A stretch of DNA of 61,915 nt from NCBI RefSeq assembly GCF_026191375.1, contig NZ_JAODTL010000008.1:1-61915 (forward strand), in the 5' to 3' direction. The notes beneath the pieces are model-generated. The model did no database searches, was not told where the DNA came from, and saw only the letters and a list, made by a program, of their open reading frames with translations. The DNA is from Marinomonas pontica. Lineage in GTDB: Bacteria; Pseudomonadota; Gammaproteobacteria; Pseudomonadales; Marinomonadaceae. A program made the translations under genes and the position numbers. Shown here piece after piece: positions 18,600 to 28,589 of the stretch (position 1 is the stretch's first letter; each line of letters begins with the position of its first letter).

Positions 18600-20036
18600 A
18601 TGGACAGCCTCCGCTTAGACAATATTCTATTTGATAAAGTAACAGTGAACTTTGATGATCGCTTTACGCTAAGCGAGATTGACTGGACCATTGAACCTAA
18701 CCAACATTGGGTCATCACTGGCACCAACGGTTCAGGTAAGTCTGCTTTGGCCGCCGTGCTGGCAGGCGTTGGCGATATTGAAAACGGAACCGTCACTGGC
18801 CTTCCAAAAAATGTCGGATTGGTGTCTTTTGAAGCCCAAGCCGAATTGATCGCTAAAGAACTGAAAAAAGACGACGCCGACATCATGGATGTGATTTCCC
18901 TCGGCACACCTGTACATGAAATGATTTTCGATAACTGCCGAGATCCAGAGCTTGCTCAAACCTTGGTAGAAAAATTCGGTTTAAGCAAACTACTCGACCG
19001 CGCCTTTCGTAAACTTTCCACAGGTGAAACTCGCAAAGTCATGCTAATTCGAGCCTTGTCGAGCAAACCAGACTTGCTTATCTTAGACGAGCCCTTCGAT
19101 GGCTTAGACGTGGACACGCTTGCCATGCTGCAAGCACATCTAGCCTCCATCATAGACACCACACCGATGATCCTGGTGCTAAACCGTTTTGATGAAATGC
19201 CAGACTTCATCACTCACGTCGCCTACATGGACAATGGCAAACTGACTATTACCGTAGACAAACAAGACGAAAACGCCTTCAACGAGCTTTATCAATTACT
19301 GCATTTAAAAACCACGGATCTCAGCGTACCAGAGGCCGATCCAGCGAACAAACTGCCCGCACTCGACCCAAGCCAACCGCTCGTCAAGCTGAACAAGGCG
19401 ACCATCCAATACGGCGATACCGTGATTGTTGATAAGTTGGATTGGACCATTGAACAAGGCCAACATTGGCAACTTAGCGGCCCCAACGGCAGCGGCAAAA
19501 CAGGCGTTTTATCTTTGATTACCGGCGATCATCCACAATGCTACACCAACGATATTTTTGTCTTTGGTTTCCAACGTGGCAACGGCGAAAGCATTTGGCA
19601 GATCAAACAATTTATCGGTTATGTGTCGACTTCGCTGCAATGGGAATATCGCGTCAGCACTAGCTGTAAGAATGTGATCATTTCTGGCTTCTACGACAGC
19701 ATCGGCATGTACACCAAAGCCACCGATAACCAAAAGAAAATCGCCGACCAATGGCTCGAACTACTCGGCATGAAAGATCGTGCAGACCAACCCTTCAACA
19801 AACTCTCCTACGGCGATCAGCGTTTATTACTCATCGCCCGCGCCATGGTGAAACACCCGCCACTCTTGATCCTAGACGAACCTTGCCTCGGACTAGACGA
19901 CATGAACCGCCAACTCGTCCTCGCTCTTATCGAGAAAATTTGTGAAGGGAAAGAAACCACAGTGCTCTACGTCAACCACCACGCGGAAGACCAGATCAAA
20001 GGGATAGAGAACTACTTGGGGTTGAAGAAGAATTAG
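18600..20036 (+). CDS. modF: ModF-type ABC ATPase (duplicated ATP-binding domains)
   Basis: A 478-residue protein with two ABC ATPase halves. Each has a Walker A (TGTNGSGKSA near 40; GPNGSGKTG near 300), a signature-type motif (LSTGETRK; LSYGDQR) and a Walker B (LLILDEPFDGLD; LLILDEPCLGLD). Similarity to E. coli ModF (PhrA), including the RVST..NVI(I)SGF.DSIGMY segment, is extensive. The ATG at 18600 has AGGAAATACC upstream; an earlier in-frame ATG at 18561 lies in the ilvC terminator. ModF is linked to molybdate transport operons, but no modABC is nearby, so its partner is unknown and it may act as a stand-alone ATPase. Confidence 0.9.
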   Translation: MDSLRLDNILFDKVTVNFDDRFTLSEIDWTIEPNQHWVITGTNGSGKSALAAVLAGVGDIENGTVTGLPKNVGLVSFEAQAELIAKELKKDDADIMDVISLGTPVHEMIFDNCRDPELAQTLVEKFGLSKLLDRAFRKLSTGETRKVMLIRALSSKPDLLILDEPFDGLDVDTLAMLQAHLASIIDTTPMILVLNRFDEMPDFITHVAYMDNGKLTITVDKQDENAFNELYQLLHLKTTDLSVPEADPANKLPALDPSQPLVKLNKATIQYGDTVIVDKLDWTIEQGQHWQLSGPNGSGKTGVLSLITGDHPQCYTNDIFVFGFQRGNGESIWQIKQFIGYVSTSLQWEYRVSTSCKNVIISGFYDSIGMYTKATDNQKKIADQWLELLGMKDRADQPFNKLSYGDQRLLLIARAMVKHPPLLILDEPCLGLDDMNRQLVLALIEKICEGKETTVLYVNHHAEDQIKGIENYLGLKKN

Positions 20037-20055
20037 GTTCTCTTTCAACCATCAT

Positions 20056-20550
20056 TTAGTCTAAATAGTTCTGTTCAATATAGGCTAGGTGCGGCGCAAG
20101 GATGAGCGCTTTGGGGCGAATCGATTGGATCTGATTTTTCACCGTCTCCCAAGACTCGCCAGCTTCCAGCAATAAGATGGCGGCCATTAGGCCGGTACGT
20201 CCGGTGCCGCCACGACAGTGAATGGCAATAGTCTCGCCACTGTCTAGGCGAACTTGCAGATCGTCTTTGACTAATTCAAACACGTCGAAGAACGGCGCCT
20301 GCGGTGCGCAATCGTCTTCGATTGGCAGCTGATACCACGCCATGTTATGGCGTTGAATTTCATCACCTAAAGCGGCCACGCCTAGCATTCCTAGTTCTGT
20401 ATTCGACAACAAACTGATCACGGCGTCCGTTCCTGCGGCTTTTAGCGTCGCAACGGAGCGAACTAAGTCCTCTTCTTTGGTGCCAGGACACGGTGTAAAA
20501 ATAAACCGCGCGCCCTGCAAAACGGGCAAAATATCATAGGGATGAGACAT
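20056..20550 (-). CDS. dual-specificity/tyrosine phosphatase-like protein (CDKN3-like)
   Basis: A 164-residue cytoplasmic phosphatase-fold protein. The P-loop reads HCRGGTGRTG (about residues 110-119), the CX5R signature of cysteine phosphatases, preceded by a general-acid region containing IEDDCAPQAP. The layout matches bacterial CDKN3-like or swiss-army-knife phosphatases. The substrate is unknown; a phosphoprotein, phosphoinositide or nucleotide is possible. It converges with modF (20-bp gap) and is not obviously co-transcribed with the HD protein upstream. Confidence 0.85.
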   Translation of the reverse strand: MSHPYDILPVLQGARFIFTPCPGTKEEDLVRSVATLKAAGTDAVISLLSNTELGMLGVAALGDEIQRHNMAWYQLPIEDDCAPQAPFFDVFELVKDDLQVRLDSGETIAIHCRGGTGRTGLMAAILLLEAGESWETVKNQIQSIRPKALILAPHLAYIEQNYLD

Positions 20551-20746
20551 AGCTTATTTCTCCTCAAGCCATTTTTTGAATACGTTACCTAAAAGTAACC
20601 TTCAGTGCTGCCTATTTCATAATAGCTGCCTGTTAAGTCATTTTTGTGACCAGATAAACAAATCCTCCCCGCGTAATTCATGATGACTTCGACCGCTTAA
20701 CTTCAACAGAGCTACTTCGACTGAAAGTGTTTACTTACTAATGTTT

Positions 20747-21304
20747 TTACCACCTGCCAAATCGTCTGAGCCCCCCGCTGATCACGGAACCATAGCGCTG
20801 TTCCACTTGTTCGTGAGTCACCTTCCCTTCCACCCAAGTACCACCCTCGGTGGCGACGTTATGAATCAGTGGCTGTAGACGATCTAGAGATTTTGCGAAG
20901 ACGGCATCATTGGATTCTGCGGCTTCAAATTCGTACCAAAGGGCTTTGAGCTCTTCGCCTTGTGACGTTGGCAATAAACCAAAAATACGTTCTGCGGCTT
21001 GTTGTTCTGCTTCCTCTTGTGCGCTGTTATCGGTTGTTTCGTGAATGGGGTGATCGCCTGCATCAATTTCGACAATATCATGTATCAATAGCATTTTGAT
21101 CACTCGGTCTATATTGATTTCTTTGTAAGAACTGTCCTTTAGAATAAAAGCGTACATGGCCAAATGCCAAGAATGTTCAGCGGAATTTTCTCGTCTTGAT
21201 TGATCAATCAAAGGCGATTTACGGATGACCGATTTGAGTTGGTCTATCTCACGTAAAAAGTGAAGTTGTTGTTCTATGGCGTGTGAACTCTTCGGATCCA
21301 ACAT
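20747..21304 (-). CDS. HD-domain hydrolase (YfbR/HDDC2-like)
   Basis: A 185-residue HD-superfamily protein. Metal-binding residues appear as ENSAEHSWHLAM (His), then LLIHDIVEIDAGD (His-Asp) and a later Asp in FAKSLDRLQP, which fits the HDDC2/YfbR branch that hydrolyses deoxynucleoside 5'-monophosphates or related nucleotides. It is soluble and complete. The following gene on the same strand is about 200 bp away. The precise substrate is not determined by sequence. Confidence 0.85.
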   Translation of the reverse strand: MLDPKSSHAIEQQLHFLREIDQLKSVIRKSPLIDQSRRENSAEHSWHLAMYAFILKDSSYKEINIDRVIKMLLIHDIVEIDAGDHPIHETTDNSAQEEAEQQAAERIFGLLPTSQGEELKALWYEFEAAESNDAVFAKSLDRLQPLIHNVATEGGTWVEGKVTHEQVEQRYGSVISGGLRRFGRW

Positions 21305-21411
21305 GGCGGCTCTTCATCTGCTGCTGACTAAATAGGATCCAGAGTAACCAAGAAGCGTGCAGAATTCGACCCTAAGTTGCAAGGTCATCTGACGATGACC
21401 AAACATGTCAA

Positions 21412-22434
21412 CTATTTAACAACAACCGGCTCAGGAAAACCGCCTATCGCTTGCGCAATCCAGTCTCGTGCATCGGGGATAATTTCGACCAATTGCGGAA
21501 GATCGTTCACACACAAAAACTTAATGTCAGGTTCTGTCGCTTTGCTCAGCAAGGCAAGAGTGTCAGCTGGCGGCTGGCCTTTTCCCTGCCCGCTTATGAT
21601 ATGAAGATGATCGGCTGTCGTGCTAACCTTGGCTTTTTGGTCGCGGAGGCAGGCGTGATTATGGAGACCTTGAGGGAAAAATTGCGCCAGATTACGAAAC
21701 CTGTATTTGATGTTCTGGAGAAACTCGTCGGGATATCGAGCAAACAGCTCGGCCATGATTGAACGTCGAAAAGGATGCACCACGTGAGCCGAAGAAAACA
21801 CGTCAGTCGACGGAAAGCCAATGATATTGGCCGCATTGATCTGCATAAAATAATGAAATTTTGCTGGGTGATGGCGCATTTCAGCATCACTGAGCAAACC
21901 GCTATAATCCACCCATTTGCCACGCAAAACAGGCGTCAGCCCGTCAAAAACATCGGTTGGTTTTAGCGGCGCGGCCAAGAATACATCATCATTAAAATAG
22001 ATAAAGCGCTCACTCAGCCCCTCAATCCGCCAGAGCATACTTTCGATGGTTAACGAGTTGAAGGTCGGCAACACCTGCGTGAAGCCATCAAATAGTTCCG
22101 AATGATAGGCAAGATGTACCTTGGCTCTGATGTTGCCCGAGAGGCTGGATAAGTCGGGGCCTTCATCGTCAACCACAATCCAAATCTTTCCTATCCAGGG
22201 CGCATGATTTTCAATCGACTGAATGCAGTACAAAATCTCATCGTTGCATAACCATCGATGTGGGTTAGAAGCATTTTCATTCAGTGGCAAAGACTCCATT
22301 GCCATGTATTTTTGTCGTTTCTGTTGGTGTTTCGCTGTGCTTCCATCCACCCAAGTAATGACGGCATCAATCGGTTCAAGCTGGCGCGCTGTTGTATTGC
22401 TTGTTTTTTCGGTCTCTGTCTGTTTTTGTGCCAC
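21412..22434 (-). CDS. Stealth-family sugar-phosphate transferase
   Basis: A 340-residue Stealth protein. CR1 is visible as IDAVITWVDGS near residue 23, CR2 begins at NDEILYCIQSIENHAPWIGKI, CR3 follows with YFNDDVFLAAPL, and a CR4-like end is FLCVNDLPQ. Stealth proteins move hexose-1-phosphate units onto capsule or exopolysaccharide chains and occur in bacteria and, as GNPTAB, in animals. No capsule or glycosyltransferase genes are adjacent, so the acceptor is unknown. The N-terminal 20 residues are hydrophilic, so it is probably cytoplasmic. Confidence 0.87.
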   Translation of the reverse strand: MAQKQTETEKTSNTTARQLEPIDAVITWVDGSTAKHQQKRQKYMAMESLPLNENASNPHRWLCNDEILYCIQSIENHAPWIGKIWIVVDDEGPDLSSLSGNIRAKVHLAYHSELFDGFTQVLPTFNSLTIESMLWRIEGLSERFIYFNDDVFLAAPLKPTDVFDGLTPVLRGKWVDYSGLLSDAEMRHHPAKFHYFMQINAANIIGFPSTDVFSSAHVVHPFRRSIMAELFARYPDEFLQNIKYRFRNLAQFFPQGLHNHACLRDQKAKVSTTADHLHIISGQGKGQPPADTLALLSKATEPDIKFLCVNDLPQLVEIIPDARDWIAQAIGGFPEPVVVK

Positions 22435-22517
22435 GTGGTGATCTCTTAGATGATGTCAAAGGTCATTCGATATTGTCGCACTATTCTATTCTCAGTGTCT
22501 GCTACTAACCTATTGAC

Positions 22518-24906
22518 TTAGAATGTAATTTTCTCAGCAGGCACGGCAGGTGAGAAATAGTACCCTTGAATGACTTCACACTTTTTCGAACGCAGGTAAT
22601 CGAACTGCGCTTGCGTTTCGACCCCTTCTACGACAATCGACAAATCCATATTTTTGGCCAGTTGAAGAATTGTATCCGTCATTTGGCGTTGTGCTTTGTC
22701 TTCCGGCAAGCGGTTGATAAAGCTGCGGTCTATTTTCAATGTGTCCCAAGGCAAAGTAGCAACGTACGACAAAGAGGAATACCCTGTCCCAAAATCGTCT
22801 ATGGCCAGTTGAACACCCAAACTTTTTAGCGCAATAAGCTGTGGGATGACTTCTTGCTCACGTTCGATAAACGACGACTCTGTCAGCTCAAGTTGCAATA
22901 ATTCCGCAGGAAAGCGACTTTTTATCAACGCCTGCTTTACTGTGCCCATAAACTGTCCAAATCGGAGCTGATGGGCCGACACATTGACCGACATTTTGAT
23001 GCCCTTAATGCCATTGTCCAGCCACAATTTGCCTTGTGTACAGGACGTTAACAACACCCATTCTCCTAGCCTTTCGATCAAGCCCATCTCTTCTGCAACA
23101 GGAATAAATTCATCCGGACCAATCCAACCCCATTCGGCATCATGCCAACGGACCAAAGCCTCAACCCCGACTATCTGGAGTGTTTCGCTCGCATATTGTG
23201 GTTGGTAAAAAACGCGCAACTGTTCCGTCTCTAATGCCTGTTTCAGTTTCACGCTTAACTGCAGTTTCCTCTGACTGACACTGGTGAGTTTTTCTTCGTA
23301 AAAACCAATGCTGCCACGTCGTTCGTGTTTTGCGGCATACAATGCAGAGTCGGCTTCTTGCAGAATATCACCGTTGTCTTTTAGCCCCTGAAAGCTCACT
23401 CCCAGTGTCGCAGACACATAAATTTCACTTCCTTGAGGCAATGTAATCAGTGCTTTACAGGCTTCTTGAACCGCGCGATTCAGTCGATCAATGGCGCCCT
23501 GATCGGAGGTCATAACCAAGATTGCAAATTCATCACCGCCGGTGCGACAAACGTGCGCGGTCAATGTCGGGATATGACTCAATGCGCCCAACAAACGCTG
23601 ACCAATAACGGACAAAACAATGTCGCCAGAACCATGACCATAGCTGTCGTTAACGTCTTTAAAGTGATCCAAATCGACCACAATCAAACACATGTCATTA
23701 TCAGAATAGTCTCGGATCAAATCGTCTAAAGCCCGTCTGTTTTCCAATCCGGTTAATGGATCATGCCGCGTCAAATAAAACAGCTTGTTTTGCGTTTCTT
23801 TCAGCTCATCAATATTCACCAACGCATAAATATAGGTTTCGCTCTGGCTGGACTCGGCCCCAACCGGCGTGATGGTCAGCAAACCATGTGATGTGCCCCC
23901 AAAACTCACTTCGCCTCGCCAATGGGCTTCTTTTTCCTCTGGAAGCTCATTGGACGCCGCAAAGGCAAACAGCGTATTAACAGACGTAGAACCAGGCTCC
24001 ACGATAGAAGGAAGGCCAACCATAGAACAAAACGCAGGATTCGCTTTGATAATAACCCCCTTATCGTCCACGATGGCCAAGCCTTCTTTGACATTATTAA
24101 AAACGGTAGAGGCTTGTTTTAGGCCGTAATTTTTCTCTGACAACTCTTGCTTTAATTGACTGTTCAACGAAAAAAACGATGACCACTTTACGGCGTCACT
24201 CGCAAAATACGCTGACAGGTGCTTATGTCTAAATAGTGCAAAGCCCAACAAAGGAACACTGAAAGAACACGCCATGATGACTTTGCCGCTCAATCCACCA
24301 ATGACGATATCGATCACCATTTGATTCACCCCAAAGGCGATAAAGGGGAATAGCACGCCATCCAAACACAGCACAAAAATAAACAACAAAATGTACAGGG
24401 TACTGGTCGCGCCGTAAGACCATTGGCGCTTTTTAATGGCATCGAAGCAATAAAACAGCAGAAGTAATTCTGAAATAATCAGCGTTCCACCCAAAATAAT
24501 GAATGGAACCGACACATCAAAAAAAGCCGACGGGATATTGTGTGGATTGATCATGCCGGGCGTCGTTAACATTGCGCCAACCAGCATAGAAAAAAGTACA
24601 TTAAAGGTATCGACCAAAATAACAAGGCGCACCAAATTACGCAGAATGAAAACATCCCTTTCGAGAAAAACAAACAAAACCGACGCCATCATAAATGCGC
24701 CATAGCAAAGGTTGCCGCCAGAGAATATTGATATGCTCGTTAATGGGGATGCTGTATACATTGCCAAAAAAGCCCCCGATCAAAAGCACCAAAGCAATGT
24801 AAATATAAAATGCGCCTCTTCTCACGCTGTGGCTAAGAAAAGAGAAAAACAAAGGAAACAAAGAAAAAAGACCAACCTGAGCGAAAAGCAATATCAGCAT
24901 TTGCAT
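22518..24906 (-). CDS. membrane-sensor PAS-GGDEF-EAL protein, frameshift in the first helices
   Basis: The continuous frame up to about 24767 encodes a multi-helix membrane domain, a PAS domain (about residues 215-320 of that frame), a GGDEF domain with intact GGDEF (CRTGGDEFAIL) and an EAL domain with GVEALVRWHD. It can in principle make and break c-di-GMP. The first two helices (MQMLILLFAQ... to ..LLIGGF) are in another frame starting at 24906. Removing one base from the A6 run at 24766-24771 joins them into 795 residues, giving a seven- or eight-helix N-terminal sensor reminiscent of VUPS-type domains. The indel lies in a homopolymer, so error is likely. A second start at 24900 is also possible. 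Confidence 0.85.
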
Positions 24907-25185
24907 TAACCTTGAATTAGGGTCTCAGAGTACGCCTAAGTACAGGACTTACAGCACCGTTTACAAAGGATCGTCTGGAATATAGTCCGCTTAGTATAGG
25001 GCTTTATGATCCATATTTCTCGCCGCACCATGCGCGCGGATGCGCATTTCAATTTCAAAAAATAACCAGAATGCAGCCAAATTACATTGCGACGCATTTA
25101 CTTACAGTCTCTACCTTGTTTATTCGAAGGGTAAGTTTGATTATTTATAAATCAAAGTCCTTTCTTCTCTAAGCAGGAAACGAAC

Positions 25186-25404
25186 ATGAAAAAGAATTTG
25201 AATTCACTCGATCGGATCATCCGCGGTGTCGTTGGCATTGTATTTACAGGGTTTGCGCTGTTTAACGGTGAGTATTTACAAGAGCCAATACTGGAAGTAT
25301 TGCTCGGCGTGTTTGGCGCCTTGAATTTAATTTCTTTGTTTTTCGGTTGGTGTCCGGTTTATCACCTTGCGGGAATAAACACTTACAAAAAGAAACATGA
25401 TTAA
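25186..25404 (+). CDS. small DUF2892 membrane protein
   Basis: A 72-residue protein with two hydrophobic helices (about 10-30 and 35-55). It has the DUF2892 pattern: an N-terminal NSLDRIIRGVVGIV segment and a C-terminal FFGWCPVYHLAGINT with a Cys-Pro. DUF2892 is found alone or fused to rhodanese (YgaP) and its function is not known, though sulphur handling is suspected. The ATG follows AGCAGGAAACGAAC. It precedes a GGDEF-EAL gene by 27 bp in the same direction and may share its transcript. Confidence 0.85.
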   Translation: MKKNLNSLDRIIRGVVGIVFTGFALFNGEYLQEPILEVLLGVFGALNLISLFFGWCPVYHLAGINTYKKKHD

Positions 25405-25431
25405 CCCGACACGCTTACTTTTTGGAAGCTT

Positions 25432-27396
25432 ATGCCACCCATTTTAGAGTTACAAAGAGACAAATCCTTTCGTCTAAAGTTGATGCTTGTGTGTCTCAGC
25501 GTCGCGTTATCTGTCGCCACTATTTATGTCGTGGTGTCGTATCGACTCGCGGCGGACTTAGGGCTTAAAACGGAGCTAGATTCCCTTCATCGACAAGCCA
25601 TGTTTTTGCATGGTGAAATCTTGTTGTCGAAGAACGACTCTCAGCAACACCTGTCAGAACTCGTAAGCTTGGTGTACTTTAGCAAGCATTTTTCAGTACC
25701 TCAGCTCTATATAAAAGTATCTAATTCCGACATGAAGTGGTCGATGAACCACAACATTGACAAAGAAAAAATTGACTATTTGATCTCGAAGCTGCCCGTT
25801 TATCCAATTATAACGTCACACATAGCGGATATGCCTAATGGCGTTACAGAAGTAGACGACGTCACCTTGCTATGGCAAGTCATACAAGATGACCGATACC
25901 AAATCACCATTGTTAAAACGTCTCAAAGCCTAGACGACACCCTAAAGTTTGTCATGCAACGCCTTATTATCACCTCGGTCATTGTGTTCTGGTTAGCGGC
26001 GTGGCTTGCGCTCACCTTGTCGTCATGGATGAACAAGCGCGTGCAAAACAAGAATGATGCGCTGGCTCGCTTGGCTACGCACGATGCCTTAACAGGATTA
26101 CCAAATCGGCTGTATCTAACAAATCTGATGCAGAGTATCGATTTATGCCCTACTTCCATCGATAAAAAATCAGACTATCACAACATGCCTGCGCCCAAAC
26201 AAGGTTCTCTTTTTGTCATTGATTTAGACAAATTCAAAGAAGTTAACGACACATTTGGCCACGCGGCAGGAGACTCATTACTGATCGACGTCGCCCAAAA
26301 GCTACAAAATGCCTTGAACAACACACAGACTTTGGTGCGATTAGGGGGCGATGAATTCATCGTTTGGGCGCCCGAAATGGATATAACGGACGCCAAAGAC
26401 CTCGCGCAACGTTTAATAGAGGTGTGCAATGAACCCGTAATGATCAATAAGTTGTCGATCAACACGGGCGCCAGCATTGGCATTTCTCACTACCCTAGCC
26501 ATACGAACAATGCCGAGTCCCTGATCACATTGGCCGACGTCGCCATGTACGAAGCCAAACAGAAACGCAGCGGCTGGAGTTTATTCAGCGAACGAAACAC
26601 GCAACGTGGTCATCAAAGGCTGCGTCTACGTGCCGACCTAGAAAACGCGCTCACCGACAACCAGATCAAACTGCATTATCAGCCAAAAGTGTCACTCGCG
26701 GATGGCCAGATCATTGGTGTTGAAGGCTTAGCAAGATGGTATCACCCGACCGACGGATTGTTGTCGCCCTATCATTTTATTGACCTGATAGAGCAAAGTG
26801 GACGCGTACAAGAATTTGGACGTTATATTATTTTAAACGCCATAGAGCAATTATCGCAGTGGCAAAAACAAGGAATTTATACGCCTATTGCCATCAATTT
26901 ATCGCCTTATAACCTTCTCGACCCTGAATTATTGGATTACACATTTACTCTTTTGGAAAAATACGCGATCAACTCAAGCTACTTAGAAATCGAGCTAATA
27001 GAGTCTTCCACCAGCATCAACATAGACTATATTTCCTGCCGTCTTAGTGACTTCAAACAAGCGGGAATTAAGCTCGCCATTGATGATTTTGGCACTGGGA
27101 TGAGCTCGCTCTCGTACATCAGTAATCTAAACGTGAACCACATCAAAATTGATCGATCCTTTATTATTGACATTGAACAGGACGTAAAAAAACAAGCGGT
27201 GGCGGCGTTGGCCATCTCATTAGCGAAAACCTTTGACAGCAAAGCCATTGCTGAAGGCGTAGAAAACAAAGCGCAAGCCGATTTGCTGATAGAGATGGGC
27301 TGCTTGTATGGGCAAGGTTACTATTTCGCTAAACCCATGCCAGTAGAGGAAATAGAGCCATTATTGCTTAATAATGTGTTTTTACCAATCTCGTAA
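25432..27396 (+). CDS. GGDEF-EAL c-di-GMP protein with periplasmic sensor
   Basis: A 654-residue protein. An N-terminal helix (about 17-38) is followed by about 120 periplasmic residues with no recognised domain and a second helix (about 178-198), then GGDEF (motif RLGGDEFIVW, intact) and EAL. The EAL signature reads GVEGLARW, so the second residue of the motif is Gly instead of Ala; the other catalytic segments (DDFGTGMSSLSYIS and EGVENKAQ) are intact, so phosphodiesterase activity may remain. The ATG has GGAAGCTT upstream. It lies directly after the DUF2892 gene. Confidence 0.93.
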   Translation: MPPILELQRDKSFRLKLMLVCLSVALSVATIYVVVSYRLAADLGLKTELDSLHRQAMFLHGEILLSKNDSQQHLSELVSLVYFSKHFSVPQLYIKVSNSDMKWSMNHNIDKEKIDYLISKLPVYPIITSHIADMPNGVTEVDDVTLLWQVIQDDRYQITIVKTSQSLDDTLKFVMQRLIITSVIVFWLAAWLALTLSSWMNKRVQNKNDALARLATHDALTGLPNRLYLTNLMQSIDLCPTSIDKKSDYHNMPAPKQGSLFVIDLDKFKEVNDTFGHAAGDSLLIDVAQKLQNALNNTQTLVRLGGDEFIVWAPEMDITDAKDLAQRLIEVCNEPVMINKLSINTGASIGISHYPSHTNNAESLITLADVAMYEAKQKRSGWSLFSERNTQRGHQRLRLRADLENALTDNQIKLHYQPKVSLADGQIIGVEGLARWYHPTDGLLSPYHFIDLIEQSGRVQEFGRYIILNAIEQLSQWQKQGIYTPIAINLSPYNLLDPELLDYTFTLLEKYAINSSYLEIELIESSTSINIDYISCRLSDFKQAGIKLAIDDFGTGMSSLSYISNLNVNHIKIDRSFIIDIEQDVKKQAVAALAISLAKTFDSKAIAEGVENKAQADLLIEMGCLYGQGYYFAKPMPVEEIEPLLLNNVFLPIS

Positions 27397-27400
27397 CATG

Positions 27401-27441
27401 ACATACAAGAGACAAGTCTAAGGTGACTTGTCTTTTGTATG
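27401..27441 (+). terminator. terminator after the GGDEF-EAL gene
   Basis: A long inverted repeat (arms about 27401-27417 and 27425-27441) with an internal TTTT and small mismatches. It lies directly after the GGDEF-EAL stop. Confidence 0.75.
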
Positions 27442-27488
27442 CTTGTACGCTGTTTAATACTTATGTTGGATCAAATCAGCCCTCTACA

Positions 27489-28298
27489 TCAAATACGGTT
27501 AAGCAAATCCGTTTTTTTCAAATTGTATTCGTTGTCTGAAATAGCCCCCATATCACGTAACTTCGCTAATTTTTCAATCAACTGGATAACTTCATCGACT
27601 GATGCCGTATCCGTCAAGTTCTGAGGTGTTTGCATTGCAGAAGCTGGTGTAAACGCAATTAGCGCAGACGGAGCCACAAAGTTATTCTGTGGTACTAGGT
27701 TTTGTTGAGCTGACTGTTGTAATGCATGATTGTTCACATTTGAGTCAGACGAATCTACACCAGAAACAATAGGTAAGGTATTAACCGGAATCGTGCCATA
27801 TTGGCTGAAAAAAGTCAGTGATGAGTTACCGCCCTGCTGCTGGCTTATGCCACCAATGTTGTTGTCTAACGTATCGTAAACCGTTACGTTGCCATTCACT
27901 TCTACCGCTAGGCGATTCGGAAAAATAGCGTAACGTGTGCTGTTTTGTGCACCGCTGCTAAAAGGCTGACCCAGATCGCCAGGCCACCATTGATTGCTAG
28001 ATTTAGAGCCCTTTGCTAACGGCATGAATACCTGCATATTGGCAAGACCATTAGCCAATTCATTACACAAGTTATCCACTGTTGATTTCAAACCATAGTT
28101 GAACATGTCTCCAACCATAGTCATTCCACCACGCATCCACTGACCGCCACCACCTAGCTCGGGACAGTTGAACTGCGCCATCGAACCACTACCGTTGTTT
28201 ACGGCAATCAGCATGTGCATCACGGCATCAAAGCTTAGGTTGTAACGACGGGAAAGGGAATTTACTAGGTTTTGTCCATCTTGCGTTAAATTTTGCAT
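27489..28298 (-). CDS. SHOCT-domain protein of unknown function
   Basis: A 269-residue soluble protein. The last 35 residues (VIQLIEKLAKLRDMGAISDN..) are a clear SHOCT domain, a short helical C-terminal module that often aids oligomerisation. The body has a hydrophilic start, then a glycine-rich segment GGGGQWMRGGM and a stretch with small beta-rich features, ending in an Asn/Gln-rich linker (about residues 185-215). No signal peptide or membrane helix is evident. I do not recognise the rest. Long intergenic stretches on both sides suggest a single-gene unit. Confidence 0.8.
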   Translation of the reverse strand: MQNLTQDGQNLVNSLSRRYNLSFDAVMHMLIAVNNGSGSMAQFNCPELGGGGQWMRGGMTMVGDMFNYGLKSTVDNLCNELANGLANMQVFMPLAKGSKSSNQWWPGDLGQPFSSGAQNSTRYAIFPNRLAVEVNGNVTVYDTLDNNIGGISQQQGGNSSLTFFSQYGTIPVNTLPIVSGVDSSDSNVNNHALQQSAQQNLVPQNNFVAPSALIAFTPASAMQTPQNLTDTASVDEVIQLIEKLAKLRDMGAISDNEYNLKKTDLLNRI

Positions 28299-28528
28299 GG
28301 TAAAGCTCTCTAAATAAGACGTAGAGCTGTTCTCTTTTATCTATCCGCTGCAAAAAAGGCAAACATCGCCTAGTACATGGACACAAACAAAGAGTAGGTT
28401 GCAGCATCATGCTGGCCAACAGGTTTCGTAGATCTCTACTCTAACACAGACACGTCTTACAAAATCGTGACAAGAGCTGAATAGACACAAATAACTGTTT
28501 ATTTTCTGAGCATACTTTTTTTGCCACA

Positions 28529-28564
28529 AAAAAGAGACAAACCACTACATGGCTTGCCTCTTTT
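28529..28564 (-). terminator. terminator of the yghU gene
   Basis: An imperfect hairpin (outer arms 28529-28535 with 28558-28564) faces the yghU 3' end. On the minus strand it is followed by a T-run, as expected for the leftward transcript. Confidence 0.65.
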
Positions 28565-28589
28565 GAATATCCGGTGACTGAGCCTAATT

